Below the pieces are notes generated by a model, which ran no database searches, had not been told where the DNA came from, and saw only the letters and a list, made by a program, of their open reading frames with translations. DNA of 43,464 nucleotides from DASSFG01 sp035547915 (lineage in GTDB: Bacteria; Planctomycetota; Planctomycetia; Pirellulales; JAICIG01), in NCBI GenBank assembly GCA_035547915.1, contig DASZTS010000091.1, forward strand, positions 1 through 43,464, read 5' to 3'. Positions within the stretch are counted from its first letter, which is position 1; each line of letters begins with the position of its first letter. This document shows positions 31,434 through 40,355 of the stretch, in pieces. The translations under genes were made by a program, and so were the position numbers.

Positions 31434-34211
31434 ATGGCTAAACGCACTACCAAATCATCGGGCAACACGCGTCAGTCGCCCGCCAAGGCCGCCGCGGCGC
31501 CGCGTGCGGCATCTGCCAAGGGCGGTGGAAAATCGCTGGTCATCGTCGAGTCGCCCGCCAAGGCGCGGACCATCAGCGGTTTTCTCGGACGCGACTTCGT
31601 CATCGAGGCGAGCATCGGCCACGTCCGCGACCTCCCGCAAGGCGCCAAGCAGATTCCGGCGCAGTACAAGAAGGAGGACTGGGCGTACCTGGGGGTGAAC
31701 GTCCACGACAACTTCAGCCCCGTCTATATCGTGCCGCCCGGCAAGACCGAGCAGGTGCGCAAGCTTCGCAGCCTGGTGAAGGACGCCAAAGAACTCTACC
31801 TGGCGACGGACGAAGACCGCGAAGGGGAGGCCATCAGTTGGCACCTGCTCGAACTGCTCAAGCCGAAAGTGCCCGTGCGGCGATTGGTGTTCCACGAGAT
31901 CACCAAGGAAGCGATCGAGGACGCGCTGGCCAACCCGCGGCAGATCGACGACGCCCTGGTGCGTGCCCAGGAGACGCGGCGGATTCTCGACCGGCTCTAC
32001 GGTTACGAGGTATCGCCCCTGCTGTGGCGCAAGGTGCGGCCCAAGCTCTCGGCCGGCCGTGTGCAGAGCGTGGCGGTGCGGTTGATCGTCGAACGCGAGC
32101 GGCAACGGATGGCGTTCGTGGCGGCCACCTACTGGGACTTGCTCGGCCGGTTTGCCAAGCAGGCGGGCCAGGAGCTCGAAGCGGGGCTGGTCAGCTACCA
32201 GGGGCGGGCGATCCCGGCTACCAAGGATTTTGATTCGGCCACCGGCAAGGTCAAAGACCCCACCCTGCTGTTGCTCGACGAGCAGCAAGTCAACGACCTG
32301 GCCGATCGCTTGCGGCAGGCATCGTTCAGCGTGACCTCCGTCGAGACCACTCCGTACACATCGAAGCCGTACCCGCCGTTCACGACCAGCACCTTGCAGC
32401 AAGAGGCCAACCGCAAGCTCGGTTTCACGGCCCGCCGCACCATGCAGGCCGCCCAGAGCCTGTACGAGAACGGCTACATCACCTACATGCGTACCGATTC
32501 GACGAACCTGGCCAAGGTGGCCATCGACGCGGCGCGTGAACTGGTGCAGACGCAGTATGGTGGCGAATACCTCCCCGGGCAGCCGCGGACCTATGTGACG
32601 AAGGTCAAGAACGCGCAGGAGGCACACGAAGCGATCCGACCCGCCGGGCATCCGTTCTCCATGCCCGAGTCGCTGCGCACGCAACTGTCGTCGGATGAAT
32701 TCAGGCTCTACGACCTGATCTGGAAACGCACGGTCGCCAGCCAGATGGCCGATGCCCGCGGGCGGCGGATCATGGTCACCATCGAAGGGGGCGAGGCGGT
32801 GTTCAAGGTCGGCGGCAAGACCATCGATTTCGCCGGCTACCTGCGGGCCTACGTCGAGGGGTCGGACGATCCCGAAGCCGAATTGGCCGATCGCGAGACG
32901 GTGCTTCCCTCCGTCGAAGTGGGCGAAAAGCTCAACTGCCGCGAGCTGGAGTCGAAGTCGCACACCACGCAGCCGCCCAGCCGCTTCAACGAAGCCACGC
33001 TGACCCGTGCGTTGGAAGAGATGGGCATCGGCCGCCCCAGCACCTACGCGGCCATCATCGACACGATCCTGGCCCGCGACTACGTCTTCAAGCGGGGCAA
33101 CGCGCTGGTGCCGACGTGGACGGCGTTCGCCGTGGCCCACCTGCTCGAACGCCATCTGCCCAAGCTGGTCGACTACCAATTCACCGCCCAGATGGAAGAC
33201 GACCTCGACGCGATCAGCCGCGGCGAGACCAAATGGGTCGACTACCTGCACAGCTTCTATTTCGGCAATGGCCGCGAGGGCTTGAAGAAACAGCTCGAGC
33301 ACAAGGTCGAGGCGATCGACGCGCGCGACGTCAGCCGCGTGCTCATCGGCAAACCCGACGGAGCCGACCCGATCCATGTGCGCGTCGGCAGGTTCGGTCC
33401 GTTCCTGGAGCAAGGCGAGCGCCGGGCGAGCATCCCCGACGGCTTCCCGCCCGACGAGTTGACGATCGACAAGGCGCTCGAGATGCTGGGCCAGGCCGAG
33501 CAGGCCGAAGAGCCGCTCGGCATCTGCCCCGACACGCACAAGGCCGTCTACTTGAAGGTGGGCCGCTTCGGCCCCTATGTGCAACGGGGCAGCCCCGACG
33601 ACGAAGAGAAGCCGCGGAACGCCTCGCTCTTGAAGGGCATGCGGCCGGAAGACGTCACGTTCGAAGTGGCCCTCAAGTTATTGTCGCTGCCGCGCGATCT
33701 CGGCCCGCATCCCGAGGGCTCGCCGTTGGCGGGCGAAGCCGTCGTGGTGAACAATGGGCGTTTCGGCCCCTATGTGAAATGCGGTGCGGAGACCCGTTCG
33801 TTGCCGGCCGGTGTCTCGCCGTTGGAGGTCACGATGGCCGAAGCCCTCCGGCTGTTGGCCGAGCCCAAGAAGGCCCGCCGTGGCTTCGGGGCGCCGCGCG
33901 AACCGTTGCGATCGCTGGGCGAATCGCCCGTCACCAAGCAGGCGATCCAGCTCTTCGAGGGCCGCTACGGTCTGTATGTGACCGACGGCACGACGAACGC
34001 CTCGTTGCCCAAGGGCGTGGCGGCCGAGGAGCTGACGCCCGCCCAGGCGTTGGAATTGCTCGCCGAACGGGCCGCCCGCGGTCCGGCCAAGCGGCCGACA
34101 CGCCGTGCTGCCGCCGGCCGCCGCACCGCCGCCACCAACGGCGAGCCCGCCGCCAAGAAACCGGCCAAGAAGAAAGCGGCGCCCCGCAAAAAGGGCGGAA
34201 AGGCGAGCTAG
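31434..34211 (+). CDS. topA: DNA topoisomerase I (type IA)
   Basis: A 925-aa protein. The TOPRIM domain has LVIVESPAKARTI (catalytic Glu39) and the metal site YLATDEDREGEAISWHLLE. The catalytic tyrosine is Tyr351 in YITYMRTDST. The domain order matches bacterial TopA to about residue 600. The C-terminus does not have the Cys4 zinc fingers of E. coli TopA; it has four or five GRFGP[Y/F]V-type repeats (VGRFGPFLEQ, VGRFGPYVQR, NGRFGPYVKC, EGRYGLYVTD), as in many non-proteobacterial TopA, followed by a Lys/Ala-rich tail (KKPAKKKAAPRKKGGKAS). It relaxes negative supercoils. The gene is divergent from the PpiD-like gene (192 bases apart). Confidence 0.96.
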   Translation: MAKRTTKSSGNTRQSPAKAAAAPRAASAKGGGKSLVIVESPAKARTISGFLGRDFVIEASIGHVRDLPQGAKQIPAQYKKEDWAYLGVNVHDNFSPVYIVPPGKTEQVRKLRSLVKDAKELYLATDEDREGEAISWHLLELLKPKVPVRRLVFHEITKEAIEDALANPRQIDDALVRAQETRRILDRLYGYEVSPLLWRKVRPKLSAGRVQSVAVRLIVERERQRMAFVAATYWDLLGRFAKQAGQELEAGLVSYQGRAIPATKDFDSATGKVKDPTLLLLDEQQVNDLADRLRQASFSVTSVETTPYTSKPYPPFTTSTLQQEANRKLGFTARRTMQAAQSLYENGYITYMRTDSTNLAKVAIDAARELVQTQYGGEYLPGQPRTYVTKVKNAQEAHEAIRPAGHPFSMPESLRTQLSSDEFRLYDLIWKRTVASQMADARGRRIMVTIEGGEAVFKVGGKTIDFAGYLRAYVEGSDDPEAELADRETVLPSVEVGEKLNCRELESKSHTTQPPSRFNEATLTRALEEMGIGRPSTYAAIIDTILARDYVFKRGNALVPTWTAFAVAHLLERHLPKLVDYQFTAQMEDDLDAISRGETKWVDYLHSFYFGNGREGLKKQLEHKVEAIDARDVSRVLIGKPDGADPIHVRVGRFGPFLEQGERRASIPDGFPPDELTIDKALEMLGQAEQAEEPLGICPDTHKAVYLKVGRFGPYVQRGSPDDEEKPRNASLLKGMRPEDVTFEVALKLLSLPRDLGPHPEGSPLAGEAVVVNNGRFGPYVKCGAETRSLPAGVSPLEVTMAEALRLLAEPKKARRGFGAPREPLRSLGESPVTKQAIQLFEGRYGLYVTDGTTNASLPKGVAAEELTPAQALELLAERAARGPAKRPTRRAAAGRRTAATNGEPAAKKPAKKKAAPRKKGGKAS

Positions 34212-34301
34212 CGCTTTCGATTCGCCAACGAAGCGGATTCGTCCGTCGGCGGGTAATCGGAGCGCTTCGGACTATGATCGCTCAGGGCGACGCTTAATGC
34301 G

Positions 34302-34919
34302 TCAGAGCCATGAGGACCAAATCGGTTCCAGGTCCAAGGTGAAACCCGGCAGTTCGGGCTCGCCGCTCAACGTCGACGGCTCTTTGAGGGTCTCACGCTT
34401 CTTACCCGGACGATAGATCTCGACGCGTCTGCCAAGCGGATCGATGAGCCAGCCCAAGCGGACACCGCAATCGATGTATTCCCGCATCTTGGCCCGCAAC
34501 GAGCGCAGAGAATCGGTGCGCGACCGAAGTTCCACCACGAAGTCGGGAGCGATCGGCGGGAACTTTTGCTTCTGAGCCCGCGTCAGCGCATTCCACCGCT
34601 CGTGTAACACCCAGGCCACGTCGGGCGAACGTACCGCGCCGTTCGGCAAGGCAAAGCCGGTCGACGAATCGAACACGACGCCGCTCTTCGCACGCTTGTT
34701 CCAAAGGCCCAGTTGTAGGTTGAGATCCGAGTTGCCTTGTCCGCTTTCGCCTCCCACCGGAGGCATGATGATGAGATCTCCACGAACGTCGCGCTCGATG
34801 CGCCAGTCGCGGTTCAACTGACAAAACTGAAAGAAGTCGGCATCGGTCAAACGGTTTCGTCCCGGACCGAAGTGCATCACGAGCGGCGAAAAGATCCACG
34901 CGTTGCTGGCGGTCGCCAT
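34302..34919 (-). CDS. Uma2 family protein (putative restriction endonuclease-like)
   Basis: A 205-aa protein starting MATASNAWIFSPLVMHFGPG at 34919. It has the Uma2/PD-(D/E)xK core: DLIIMPPVGGESGQGNSDLN (about 63-82), SPDVAWVLHERW (the metal-binding Asp) at about 117-128 and FVVELRSRTDSL (the ELR/E.K-like site, about 146-157), then GWLIDP and a C-terminal strand. Uma2 is widespread in Planctomycetes and Cyanobacteria and its function is uncertain; nuclease activity is predicted from fold only. It lies 59 bases downstream of the esterase gene on the same strand. Confidence 0.86.
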   Translation of the reverse strand: MATASNAWIFSPLVMHFGPGRNRLTDADFFQFCQLNRDWRIERDVRGDLIIMPPVGGESGQGNSDLNLQLGLWNKRAKSGVVFDSSTGFALPNGAVRSPDVAWVLHERWNALTRAQKQKFPPIAPDFVVELRSRTDSLRSLRAKMREYIDCGVRLGWLIDPLGRRVEIYRPGKKRETLKEPSTLSGEPELPGFTLDLEPIWSSWL

Positions 34920-34978
34920 GATCGTTTCTCTGCGTACCAAATGAGGTTGCAGTATAGCACAGAGGAAACGGTCGCTGC

Positions 34979-36094
34979 TTACCGCAGCACGGCGTCGAAC
35001 AGCCGATAGGCTTCTTCGCGCATCGCGTCGGGGAAGTCGTGTTCGCAGTCGGGGTGCTCGACGCGGAGGTTGTCGGGCTGGTTGTAGAGAGCGAACACCG
35101 GACGCGCGGCGGCGATGATGCGGTCGACACTGTCGGCCCTGAAGTTGCTGTCGTTGCGCGGCGCGACGACGAGCACGTGTCGTGGCGCGAGCGCGCCGAT
35201 CATTTCGGCGAAGTCGAACGGGATCTCGTCCAGACGATTGCGGTAATCGGCCAGACGCGGCATGTAGCGCATCTGGCACCAACCCGCTTCCGGCAGCCAG
35301 ACCTTGTCGTCGCCGTTCATGTAATCGACGTACAGGTCGAGTCCGCAACTGGTGACGACGGCCTGGATGCGATCGTCGAAGACGGCTGTGTAGACCGAAT
35401 TGTGTCCGCCCAGGGAATGTCCGACCGCGCCGAAGGCATCGGGCCGCACGTAGCCGAGCGATGCGAGCAGGTCGAGGCCCCGCATGTTGTCCCAGACGGC
35501 CTTGAGCGTGCCGCTTTGCCAGCCGAGCCCCTTGAGATCGGGCTGGTATTTGGCCAACAACGGATAGCTCGGCGCGAGGGTTACATATCCTCGCTCGGCA
35601 AGCTCGACGGCATATTGCCGGTTGGCCTTCCCGCCCAAGCCGACCACCACGCCATGACCGATCGCGTTATCGGTGGGGTGTGGGCAGAGCACGCCCGGCA
35701 CCACCTTGGCGTCTTTCTCCAGCGCCGCCTTGGGTATGCAAAGATAGGCTGGCACCCGGCCGCCCGGCTCCGAGCTGTATGTGATCAACCGCCGCACATA
35801 ACTGCCGCCGTCGATCTCCTCTTCGACACGCATATCCAACGGACACCGCTTCTCGTCGCCCGGCAATCTGCCCATGACCGATTGCATCCCCGCCACGATT
35901 TCTTTCCGTCGCTGGAGCCAATCGGCCGTACTCTTCACGGTCGCGGTCTTGTTCCCTTCACTCCGATAGACGAGCAGATTCTCGCGCGGCAGCCGCGGTG
36001 TCGCGGGGCGCAGGTCTTCGGCGGCCCGCGCTGCGAAGGTGACGGCAAATAAGGCAAGACCGGCGATCGCCAGGCGACACAAGGCTATTTTCAT
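34979..36094 (-). CDS. Secreted alpha/beta hydrolase (acetyl xylan esterase/dienelactone hydrolase-like)
   Basis: A 371-aa protein with a signal peptide (MKIALCRLAIAGLALFAVTFAARA). The catalytic Ser is in GHSLGG (about 222-227), followed by a typical acid site region (APRNDSNF) and the catalytic His in PDCEHDFP near residue 353. The N-terminal half contributes an extra domain. The fold fits carbohydrate esterases and dienelactone hydrolases that are abundant in Planctomycetes and act on plant or algal polysaccharides. The substrate is not certain. The gene has a weak ribosome binding site. Confidence 0.85.
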   Translation of the reverse strand: MKIALCRLAIAGLALFAVTFAARAAEDLRPATPRLPRENLLVYRSEGNKTATVKSTADWLQRRKEIVAGMQSVMGRLPGDEKRCPLDMRVEEEIDGGSYVRRLITYSSEPGGRVPAYLCIPKAALEKDAKVVPGVLCPHPTDNAIGHGVVVGLGGKANRQYAVELAERGYVTLAPSYPLLAKYQPDLKGLGWQSGTLKAVWDNMRGLDLLASLGYVRPDAFGAVGHSLGGHNSVYTAVFDDRIQAVVTSCGLDLYVDYMNGDDKVWLPEAGWCQMRYMPRLADYRNRLDEIPFDFAEMIGALAPRHVLVVAPRNDSNFRADSVDRIIAAARPVFALYNQPDNLRVEHPDCEHDFPDAMREEAYRLFDAVLR

Positions 36095-36590
36095 GGCGGA
36101 ATCCGAGTGTGGGAGAATCCAGGGTTCGAGATCTTCAACGCTGACCGCCTGTGGGCAACTCTGAATCTTGAAGTTAATACGCCCGCTGCGCGCGAAGCAA
36201 GACTCTTCCCGCGCATGTCGTGGTTTAAGCTGTGGCTAGGCGTGGCTAGGCGGCAGGGACGGTAGCGGGGTCGGGCTGCCCGTCTCCAGCGCGATGGACC
36301 GTGAGAAACGGATCGATCCCGGCTCGTCCCCCGAAACAATCGCTGCTTCCTTCCGGCGGACGATGGGCCCGGATGAGGTTTCCAGGTTGTTGGAGAGCGC
36401 ACTACAGAGTCACGGAGGAACGCGCTTCCGCCGCGAGCCGGCAGTGCGATTGATCGCGCGGGGAGCATGGAATCCCTCTGTCCGTGTACGTGCGTGAGGG
36501 TTGGCAGGTATTCTATCCGGTGGCGGTCGCCGGCTCGTGGGGCTACCATGCGATCCTTGCTCCGCGGCTCTGGCGCGGTCTAATGGCACT
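36095..36590. other. Intergenic region upstream of the DUF4365 cassette
   Basis: About 500 bases between the esterase start and the leader ORF at 36591. A 10-bp tandem direct repeat GTGGCTAGGC is at 36233-36242 and 36243-36252. Several short open frames are present, but none has a ribosome binding site or a recognisable product. No clear promoter consensus was found, although the cassette must be transcribed from here or from an upstream host promoter. Confidence 0.3.
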
Positions 36591-36671
36591 ATGAACCGAC
36601 GGTTTCAGTTCCGCTTGCAGACGACGATGCTGCTCTTGGCCCTCGTAAGGTCGAGGGGCTCGGTGGCATGA
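36591..36671 (+). pseudogene. Truncated planctomycete N-terminal membrane leader (26 codons)
   Basis: ATG at 36591 encodes MNRRFQFRLQTTMLLLALV, then RSRGSVA and stop. The [R/N]RR[F]QF.L.T.LLL pattern is the membrane-anchoring N-terminus found in many planctomycete proteins (typically FQFSLRTLLLL). Here it ends after the first hydrophobic stretch, and its TGA (36669-36671) overlaps the ATG of the DUF4365 gene (ATGA). It looks like the 5' end of a host gene cut off by insertion of the cassette, or a leader that couples translation of the next gene. Confidence 0.45.
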
Positions 36672-37159
36672 CTGAGAACGACCAGAAAGAGGAACTCAGC
36701 CGGGCTTATGTGCAGGCGGTTGCGGCGACGGCAGGATTCGCCATTTACAAGCCAAGTATCGACGACGAAAGCATCGACATGGGAATTTCGGCCGGCTCTA
36801 CGGGAATGGAGCGCCGGCCACGGGTCGAGCTACAGCTCAAATGCACAGCCGCCGAAGCACCTGCGGAGCGTAAGATTTCGTTCCCCTTGAAGCTGAAGAA
36901 CTACGATGACCTTCGAATCGAATCGTCGGTCCCCCGAATCCTCGTCGTCATGCTTGTCCCGGAGAAGGTTTCCGACTGGCTGACTCACAGCGAAACGGAA
37001 CTCGCTGTTCGTCGCTGCGCCTATTGGGTGAGCCTGCTCGGCATGCCGGAATCGCAAAATAGGTCGAGCGTGACGGTCGCAATCCCTCGGGGGAACTTGT
37101 TTTCTGTCGACGGACTTCGCAGCATAATGTCGAGGATCAATGACGGAGGCAAGCCATGA
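36668..37159 (+). CDS. DUF4365 domain protein (PD-(D/E)xK nuclease-like)
   Basis: A 163-aa protein of DUF4365 type: QKEELSRAYVQAVAATAGF (6-24), then D37 in SIDMGIS, a loop, and ELQLKCT at 54-60. The Asp followed by a QxK motif (Q56, K58) is the active-site layout of Mrr-like PD-(D/E)xK nucleases, in which Q replaces the usual D/E. Later strands IPLKLKNYDDLRI-type (FPLKLKNYDDLR) and ILVVMLVPEKVSDWL complete the fold. DUF4365 occurs in restriction and abortive-infection contexts in other bacteria. The ATG overlaps the stop of the leader ORF, and the stop overlaps the next gene (ATGA at 37156-37159), so translation is tightly coupled. GC is lower than in neighbouring genes. Confidence 0.72.
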   Translation: MTENDQKEELSRAYVQAVAATAGFAIYKPSIDDESIDMGISAGSTGMERRPRVELQLKCTAAEAPAERKISFPLKLKNYDDLRIESSVPRILVVMLVPEKVSDWLTHSETELAVRRCAYWVSLLGMPESQNRSSVTVAIPRGNLFSVDGLRSIMSRINDGGKP

Positions 37160-38298
37160 AAGCAGAAATACGGGACGCGAAAGCGGTGGGCGCCTTGCGA
37201 CCTACCGAAGTGGCTGCCTATCTTCGAGCTTCCGGGTGGCTGCAACAGGAGGACCAGGGCGCCTGGGCGATCTGGACGAAGGGAAGCGATTTTGAGGTCA
37301 TCGTCCCTCTCAGCCGAGAATTGGGCGATTTTGCGCAGCGTATGGGGGACATTGTTCGGACGCTGGCACTCGCGGAAGATCGGTCGCAACTTTCAGTCTT
37401 TGCCGATCTGACGACAACGTCTGCGGATGTCGTGCGGGTTCGAGCAAGCGAGCCGGAAACCGCGGATGGAACAGTCTCCCTGCTGGAAGGGGTTTCCCTC
37501 GTGCACGAGGCGATGGACATGATGGCGGCCGCCGCGTGCGCGACCGTCGCCCCCAAACCGCTCTATCGAGCCCGACGTCCACAAGAGGCCGCCGAGTACC
37601 TGAATGCCCTGCGACTCGGCCAAACAGAGCGAGGAAGCTTCGTAGTTACAATTGTCTCGCGTGTTCCCCCGGCATTGAGCATGCCGACATTGCCTCAAGC
37701 CGAGTTGTTCCCGGAAGAACCATTCGCGCGCCGCGTCAGCTACAAGTTGGCCGATTCGCTCTCGGCGGTCCGAAAGGCGGCAGATATGGCTGCAAGCTCT
37801 GCTTCCTTCGATGCTTTTGCGGATCGAGTTTCTGAAGGGGTGAGCGCCAATCTATGCGCCGCACTTGTTGGGATGGGAAAGTATTTGAGCGATGCGGGCA
37901 TACTGTCGGTTGAGTTGTCGTGGGCTAGAACGAGGACGCTGCGCCCACAGGTGGCATCAAAAATCACCTTTCCACGAGATTACATCCCGATTTTTGAGGA
38001 AGCGGCTCGTCTATTTCGGGAACGAAGTCCTTTCGAAGAATACGATGTTCGAGGAGTCGTCGAGCGCCTTGATCGCCCGGAAGGGACGGAAAGTGGAGTT
38101 GCGACTGTTGTCGCCGAGATTGAGGGACGATATCGAAAGGTATCAATGATGCTCACCGGGCACGATTATGAGCTTGCCATCCAGTCGCACGGACAAAGAG
38201 TGCCTATCATTGCCGAAGGCGTTCTTGAGAGACAGGGGCGTTCTCTCGTACTCGTAGGCCCAAGGAACGTGCGTTTAGAGCCCCTGGCCGACAACTGA
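37156..38298 (+). CDS. Unknown 380-aa protein, translationally coupled to the DUF4365 protein
   Basis: A 380-aa protein not recognised. The ATG at 37156 overlaps the DUF4365 stop by 4 bases. Residues about 10-75 have the layout of a small alpha/beta domain (LRPTEVAAYLRASGWLQQ, FEVIVPLSRELGDFAQRM). The middle (about 95-220) is helix-rich. The C-terminal region (about 300-378) is beta-rich: DVRGVVERLDRPEG, VSMMLTGHDYELAI and GVLERQGRSLVLVGP, resembling an OB- or small-barrel-like fold. No catalytic motif was identified. Sampled lines show GC of about 47-58%, below the surrounding 60-70%. It is likely a functional partner of the nuclease-like protein: sensor, effector or immunity protein. Confidence 0.65.
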   Translation: MKAEIRDAKAVGALRPTEVAAYLRASGWLQQEDQGAWAIWTKGSDFEVIVPLSRELGDFAQRMGDIVRTLALAEDRSQLSVFADLTTTSADVVRVRASEPETADGTVSLLEGVSLVHEAMDMMAAAACATVAPKPLYRARRPQEAAEYLNALRLGQTERGSFVVTIVSRVPPALSMPTLPQAELFPEEPFARRVSYKLADSLSAVRKAADMAASSASFDAFADRVSEGVSANLCAALVGMGKYLSDAGILSVELSWARTRTLRPQVASKITFPRDYIPIFEEAARLFRERSPFEEYDVRGVVERLDRPEGTESGVATVVAEIEGRYRKVSMMLTGHDYELAIQSHGQRVPIIAEGVLERQGRSLVLVGPRNVRLEPLADN

Positions 38299-38386
38299 AG
38301 CGGGCCCAAAGGTCGGGCGACGATCATGATCGCGCTTGTGGGCGAACTGCCCGCGCGGCGGACCGCTGCCTGCGATCTACAGCGAG

Positions 38387-40255
38387 ATGAGCGTCGAATT
38401 CCAGGCCTGGGCGGATCGCATCAAACGGCTGCACCGCGCGCTCAACGAACTGGGCGCGGCGGCGAAGCGGCTCGGCATGCCCACGGCCGAAGAGAGCGAA
38501 TGGTTTGCGTTGCTCGAACGCAAACTGCTCCCCCAACTCGACCTGAAGCCCGCGCTGGTCGTGGCGGTGGTGGGCGGCACGAATATCGGCAAGTCGGTCG
38601 TCTTCAATCACCTGGCCGGCGAGAATGCCAGCGCCGTCAGTCCGCTGGCGGCCGGCACCAAGCATCCGGTGTGCGTGGTGCCGCCCGAGTTTCAGGACGA
38701 GCGGTTGCTGTCGCAACTGTTCGAGGGGTTTTCGTTGCGCCGTTGGCAATCGGCCGACGATTCGCTGACCGAATGCGCCGAGCACCTCGTCTTCTGGCGG
38801 CCGGCCGATTCCGTGCCTCCGCGCCTGTTGCTGCTCGACACACCCGACGTCGATTCCGACGCGGCCGTCAACTGGCTCCGCGCCGATCAGATCCGCCGCG
38901 CCGCCGACGTGCTGATCGCCGTGCTCACGCAGCAGAAATACAACGACGCGGCCGTGAAGCAGTTCTTCCGTAAGGCGGCCGAGGCCGACAAGCCGGTGAT
39001 CGTCGTCTTCAATCAATGCGACCTGGCCGATGACCGCGAATTCTGGCCGCGGTGGTTGGAGACCTTTGCGGACGAAACCGGTGCGAGACCGGAACACGTC
39101 TATGTCGTGCCGTACGACCGCGCGGCGGCCAATCAGCGCCGGCTACCGTTCTACGAAGTAGGACCGTCAGGCACCGCACCGATCGGCGAACCGGCCTCCT
39201 TGCGGGCCGAGTTATCGCAACTGCACTTCGACGCCATCAAGGTGCGCACCTTCCGCGGCGCGCTCGCTCGGCTGCTCGACCGCGAGACGGGCGTGCCCGC
39301 GTGGCTCTGGCGATTGGGGAACGCCGGCGCCGAATTCGAAGCGGCCAGCGAAGCGCTCAGCGCCACCGAGATGGCGGGCGTCGATTGGCCCGCCCTGCCG
39401 CCGCGATTGTTGGTCGAAGAGATCCGCCTGTGGTGGGACGGCCGTCGCAGCGGCTGGTCGCGGAAGATCCATTCCTTCTACCGCGTCGTCGGTCAGGGCG
39501 TCTCCTGGCCGCTGCGCGAAGCGTGGCGGGCGACGCGCGGCGATGGCGAGCGGCCGCAAGAAACCTTTCGGGCGCGCGAGCGGCAGGCCATCGTCGAAGC
39601 CGTAGAGAAACTGCTGGCCGAACTCGAGCGGCTGGCGCAGTTGGGCAACGACGTGTTGCGTCCGCGGTTGGCGTCGCTGCTGGGCGGGGCTTCGCGCGAA
39701 TCGCTGTTGGTGCGCGTCGCGGCGGCGCATGCCGCTCTGCCGGCGCTCGACGACGATTATCGAGCCTTCCTCCGCGCCGAGTTGGACCGCTGGGGCGAAG
39801 GGAATCCCGCGGCCATCAATGTGCTGCGGTCGCTCGATCACGCGGCGGCGCTGGCGCGGCCGGCGATTACCGTCACGCTGGCGGTCAGCGGCTGGATCCT
39901 GGCGGGCGATGTCGTGGGGCATGCGGCGGCCCACGTGGCCAGCCAGACCGCGAGCCACCTGGCCACCGAGGCGTTGGTCGCCGGCGGCACGACCGTGGGC
40001 GGCGAGGCCGTGGTCAGCGTCACGGGCGAGGGCGTGACACAGGCCGCCGCCCGGCTCTTTCGGCGCCTGCAATTGCGCTATGCCGAAATGCGGGCGAAAT
40101 GGCTGGCAGACTGGTTGGAACGCGAACTGCTCGGAGGGCTTCTCGCACCCTTACGGGAAGGCGCCGAACTCGTCCGTTCGCGCCCCTTCGTGGAGGTCGA
40201 ATTGGCGCTCGACGCCTTACGATCGGCCGCGCCGGTTCACGCTGACGGCCAATAG
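38387..40255 (+). CDS. GTPase with C-terminal hydrophobic glycine/alanine-rich region
   Basis: A 622-aa protein. ATG at 38387 is the best start; the ribosome binding site (AGCGAG) is weak and close. The G domain shows G1 GGTNIGKS (about 65-72), a switch II-like LLLDTPDVDSD (G3), and G4 NQCD within VIVVFNQCDLAD. A middle helical region (Arg/Glu/Leu-rich) follows. Residues about 500-570 are hydrophobic and rich in Gly/Ala (AITVTLAVSGWILAGDVVGH, then further GGTTVGGEA), suggesting membrane contact as in dynamin-like or other septin-like GTPases. Its role is unknown. It follows the DUF4365 cassette by 88 bases on the same strand but has the GC of the host. Confidence 0.75.
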   Translation: MSVEFQAWADRIKRLHRALNELGAAAKRLGMPTAEESEWFALLERKLLPQLDLKPALVVAVVGGTNIGKSVVFNHLAGENASAVSPLAAGTKHPVCVVPPEFQDERLLSQLFEGFSLRRWQSADDSLTECAEHLVFWRPADSVPPRLLLLDTPDVDSDAAVNWLRADQIRRAADVLIAVLTQQKYNDAAVKQFFRKAAEADKPVIVVFNQCDLADDREFWPRWLETFADETGARPEHVYVVPYDRAAANQRRLPFYEVGPSGTAPIGEPASLRAELSQLHFDAIKVRTFRGALARLLDRETGVPAWLWRLGNAGAEFEAASEALSATEMAGVDWPALPPRLLVEEIRLWWDGRRSGWSRKIHSFYRVVGQGVSWPLREAWRATRGDGERPQETFRARERQAIVEAVEKLLAELERLAQLGNDVLRPRLASLLGGASRESLLVRVAAAHAALPALDDDYRAFLRAELDRWGEGNPAAINVLRSLDHAAALARPAITVTLAVSGWILAGDVVGHAAAHVASQTASHLATEALVAGGTTVGGEAVVSVTGEGVTQAAARLFRRLQLRYAEMRAKWLADWLERELLGGLLAPLREGAELVRSRPFVEVELALDALRSAAPVHADGQ

Positions 40256-40291
40256 GCCGACGTCCGCGGCGAAAGTCTCGACGGCCTGCGA

Positions 40292-40320
40292 TTGACAGAC
40301 ATGCCTTGTCTTGTTATGTA
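40292..40320 (+). promoter_or_regulatory. Candidate promoter and operator of the PadR gene
   Basis: TTGACA (40292-40297, perfect -35), 17-base spacer, then TGT-TATGTA (40312-40320), an extended -10. Overlapping it, TTGTCTT (about 40305-40311) and AAGACGACAA (40330-40339) form an imperfect inverted repeat with one extra base, a candidate PadR autoregulatory site. The PadR ATG is at 40356. Confidence 0.5.
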
Positions 40321-40355
40321 TTGATGCCTAAGACGACAATGCATCGGTGACGGCG

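Noticed and set aside
36091..36549. 152-codon minus-strand frame upstream of the esterase
   Set aside because: Arg/Ser/Pro-rich with no family features; it overlaps the esterase start by 4 bases but has no ribosome binding site.
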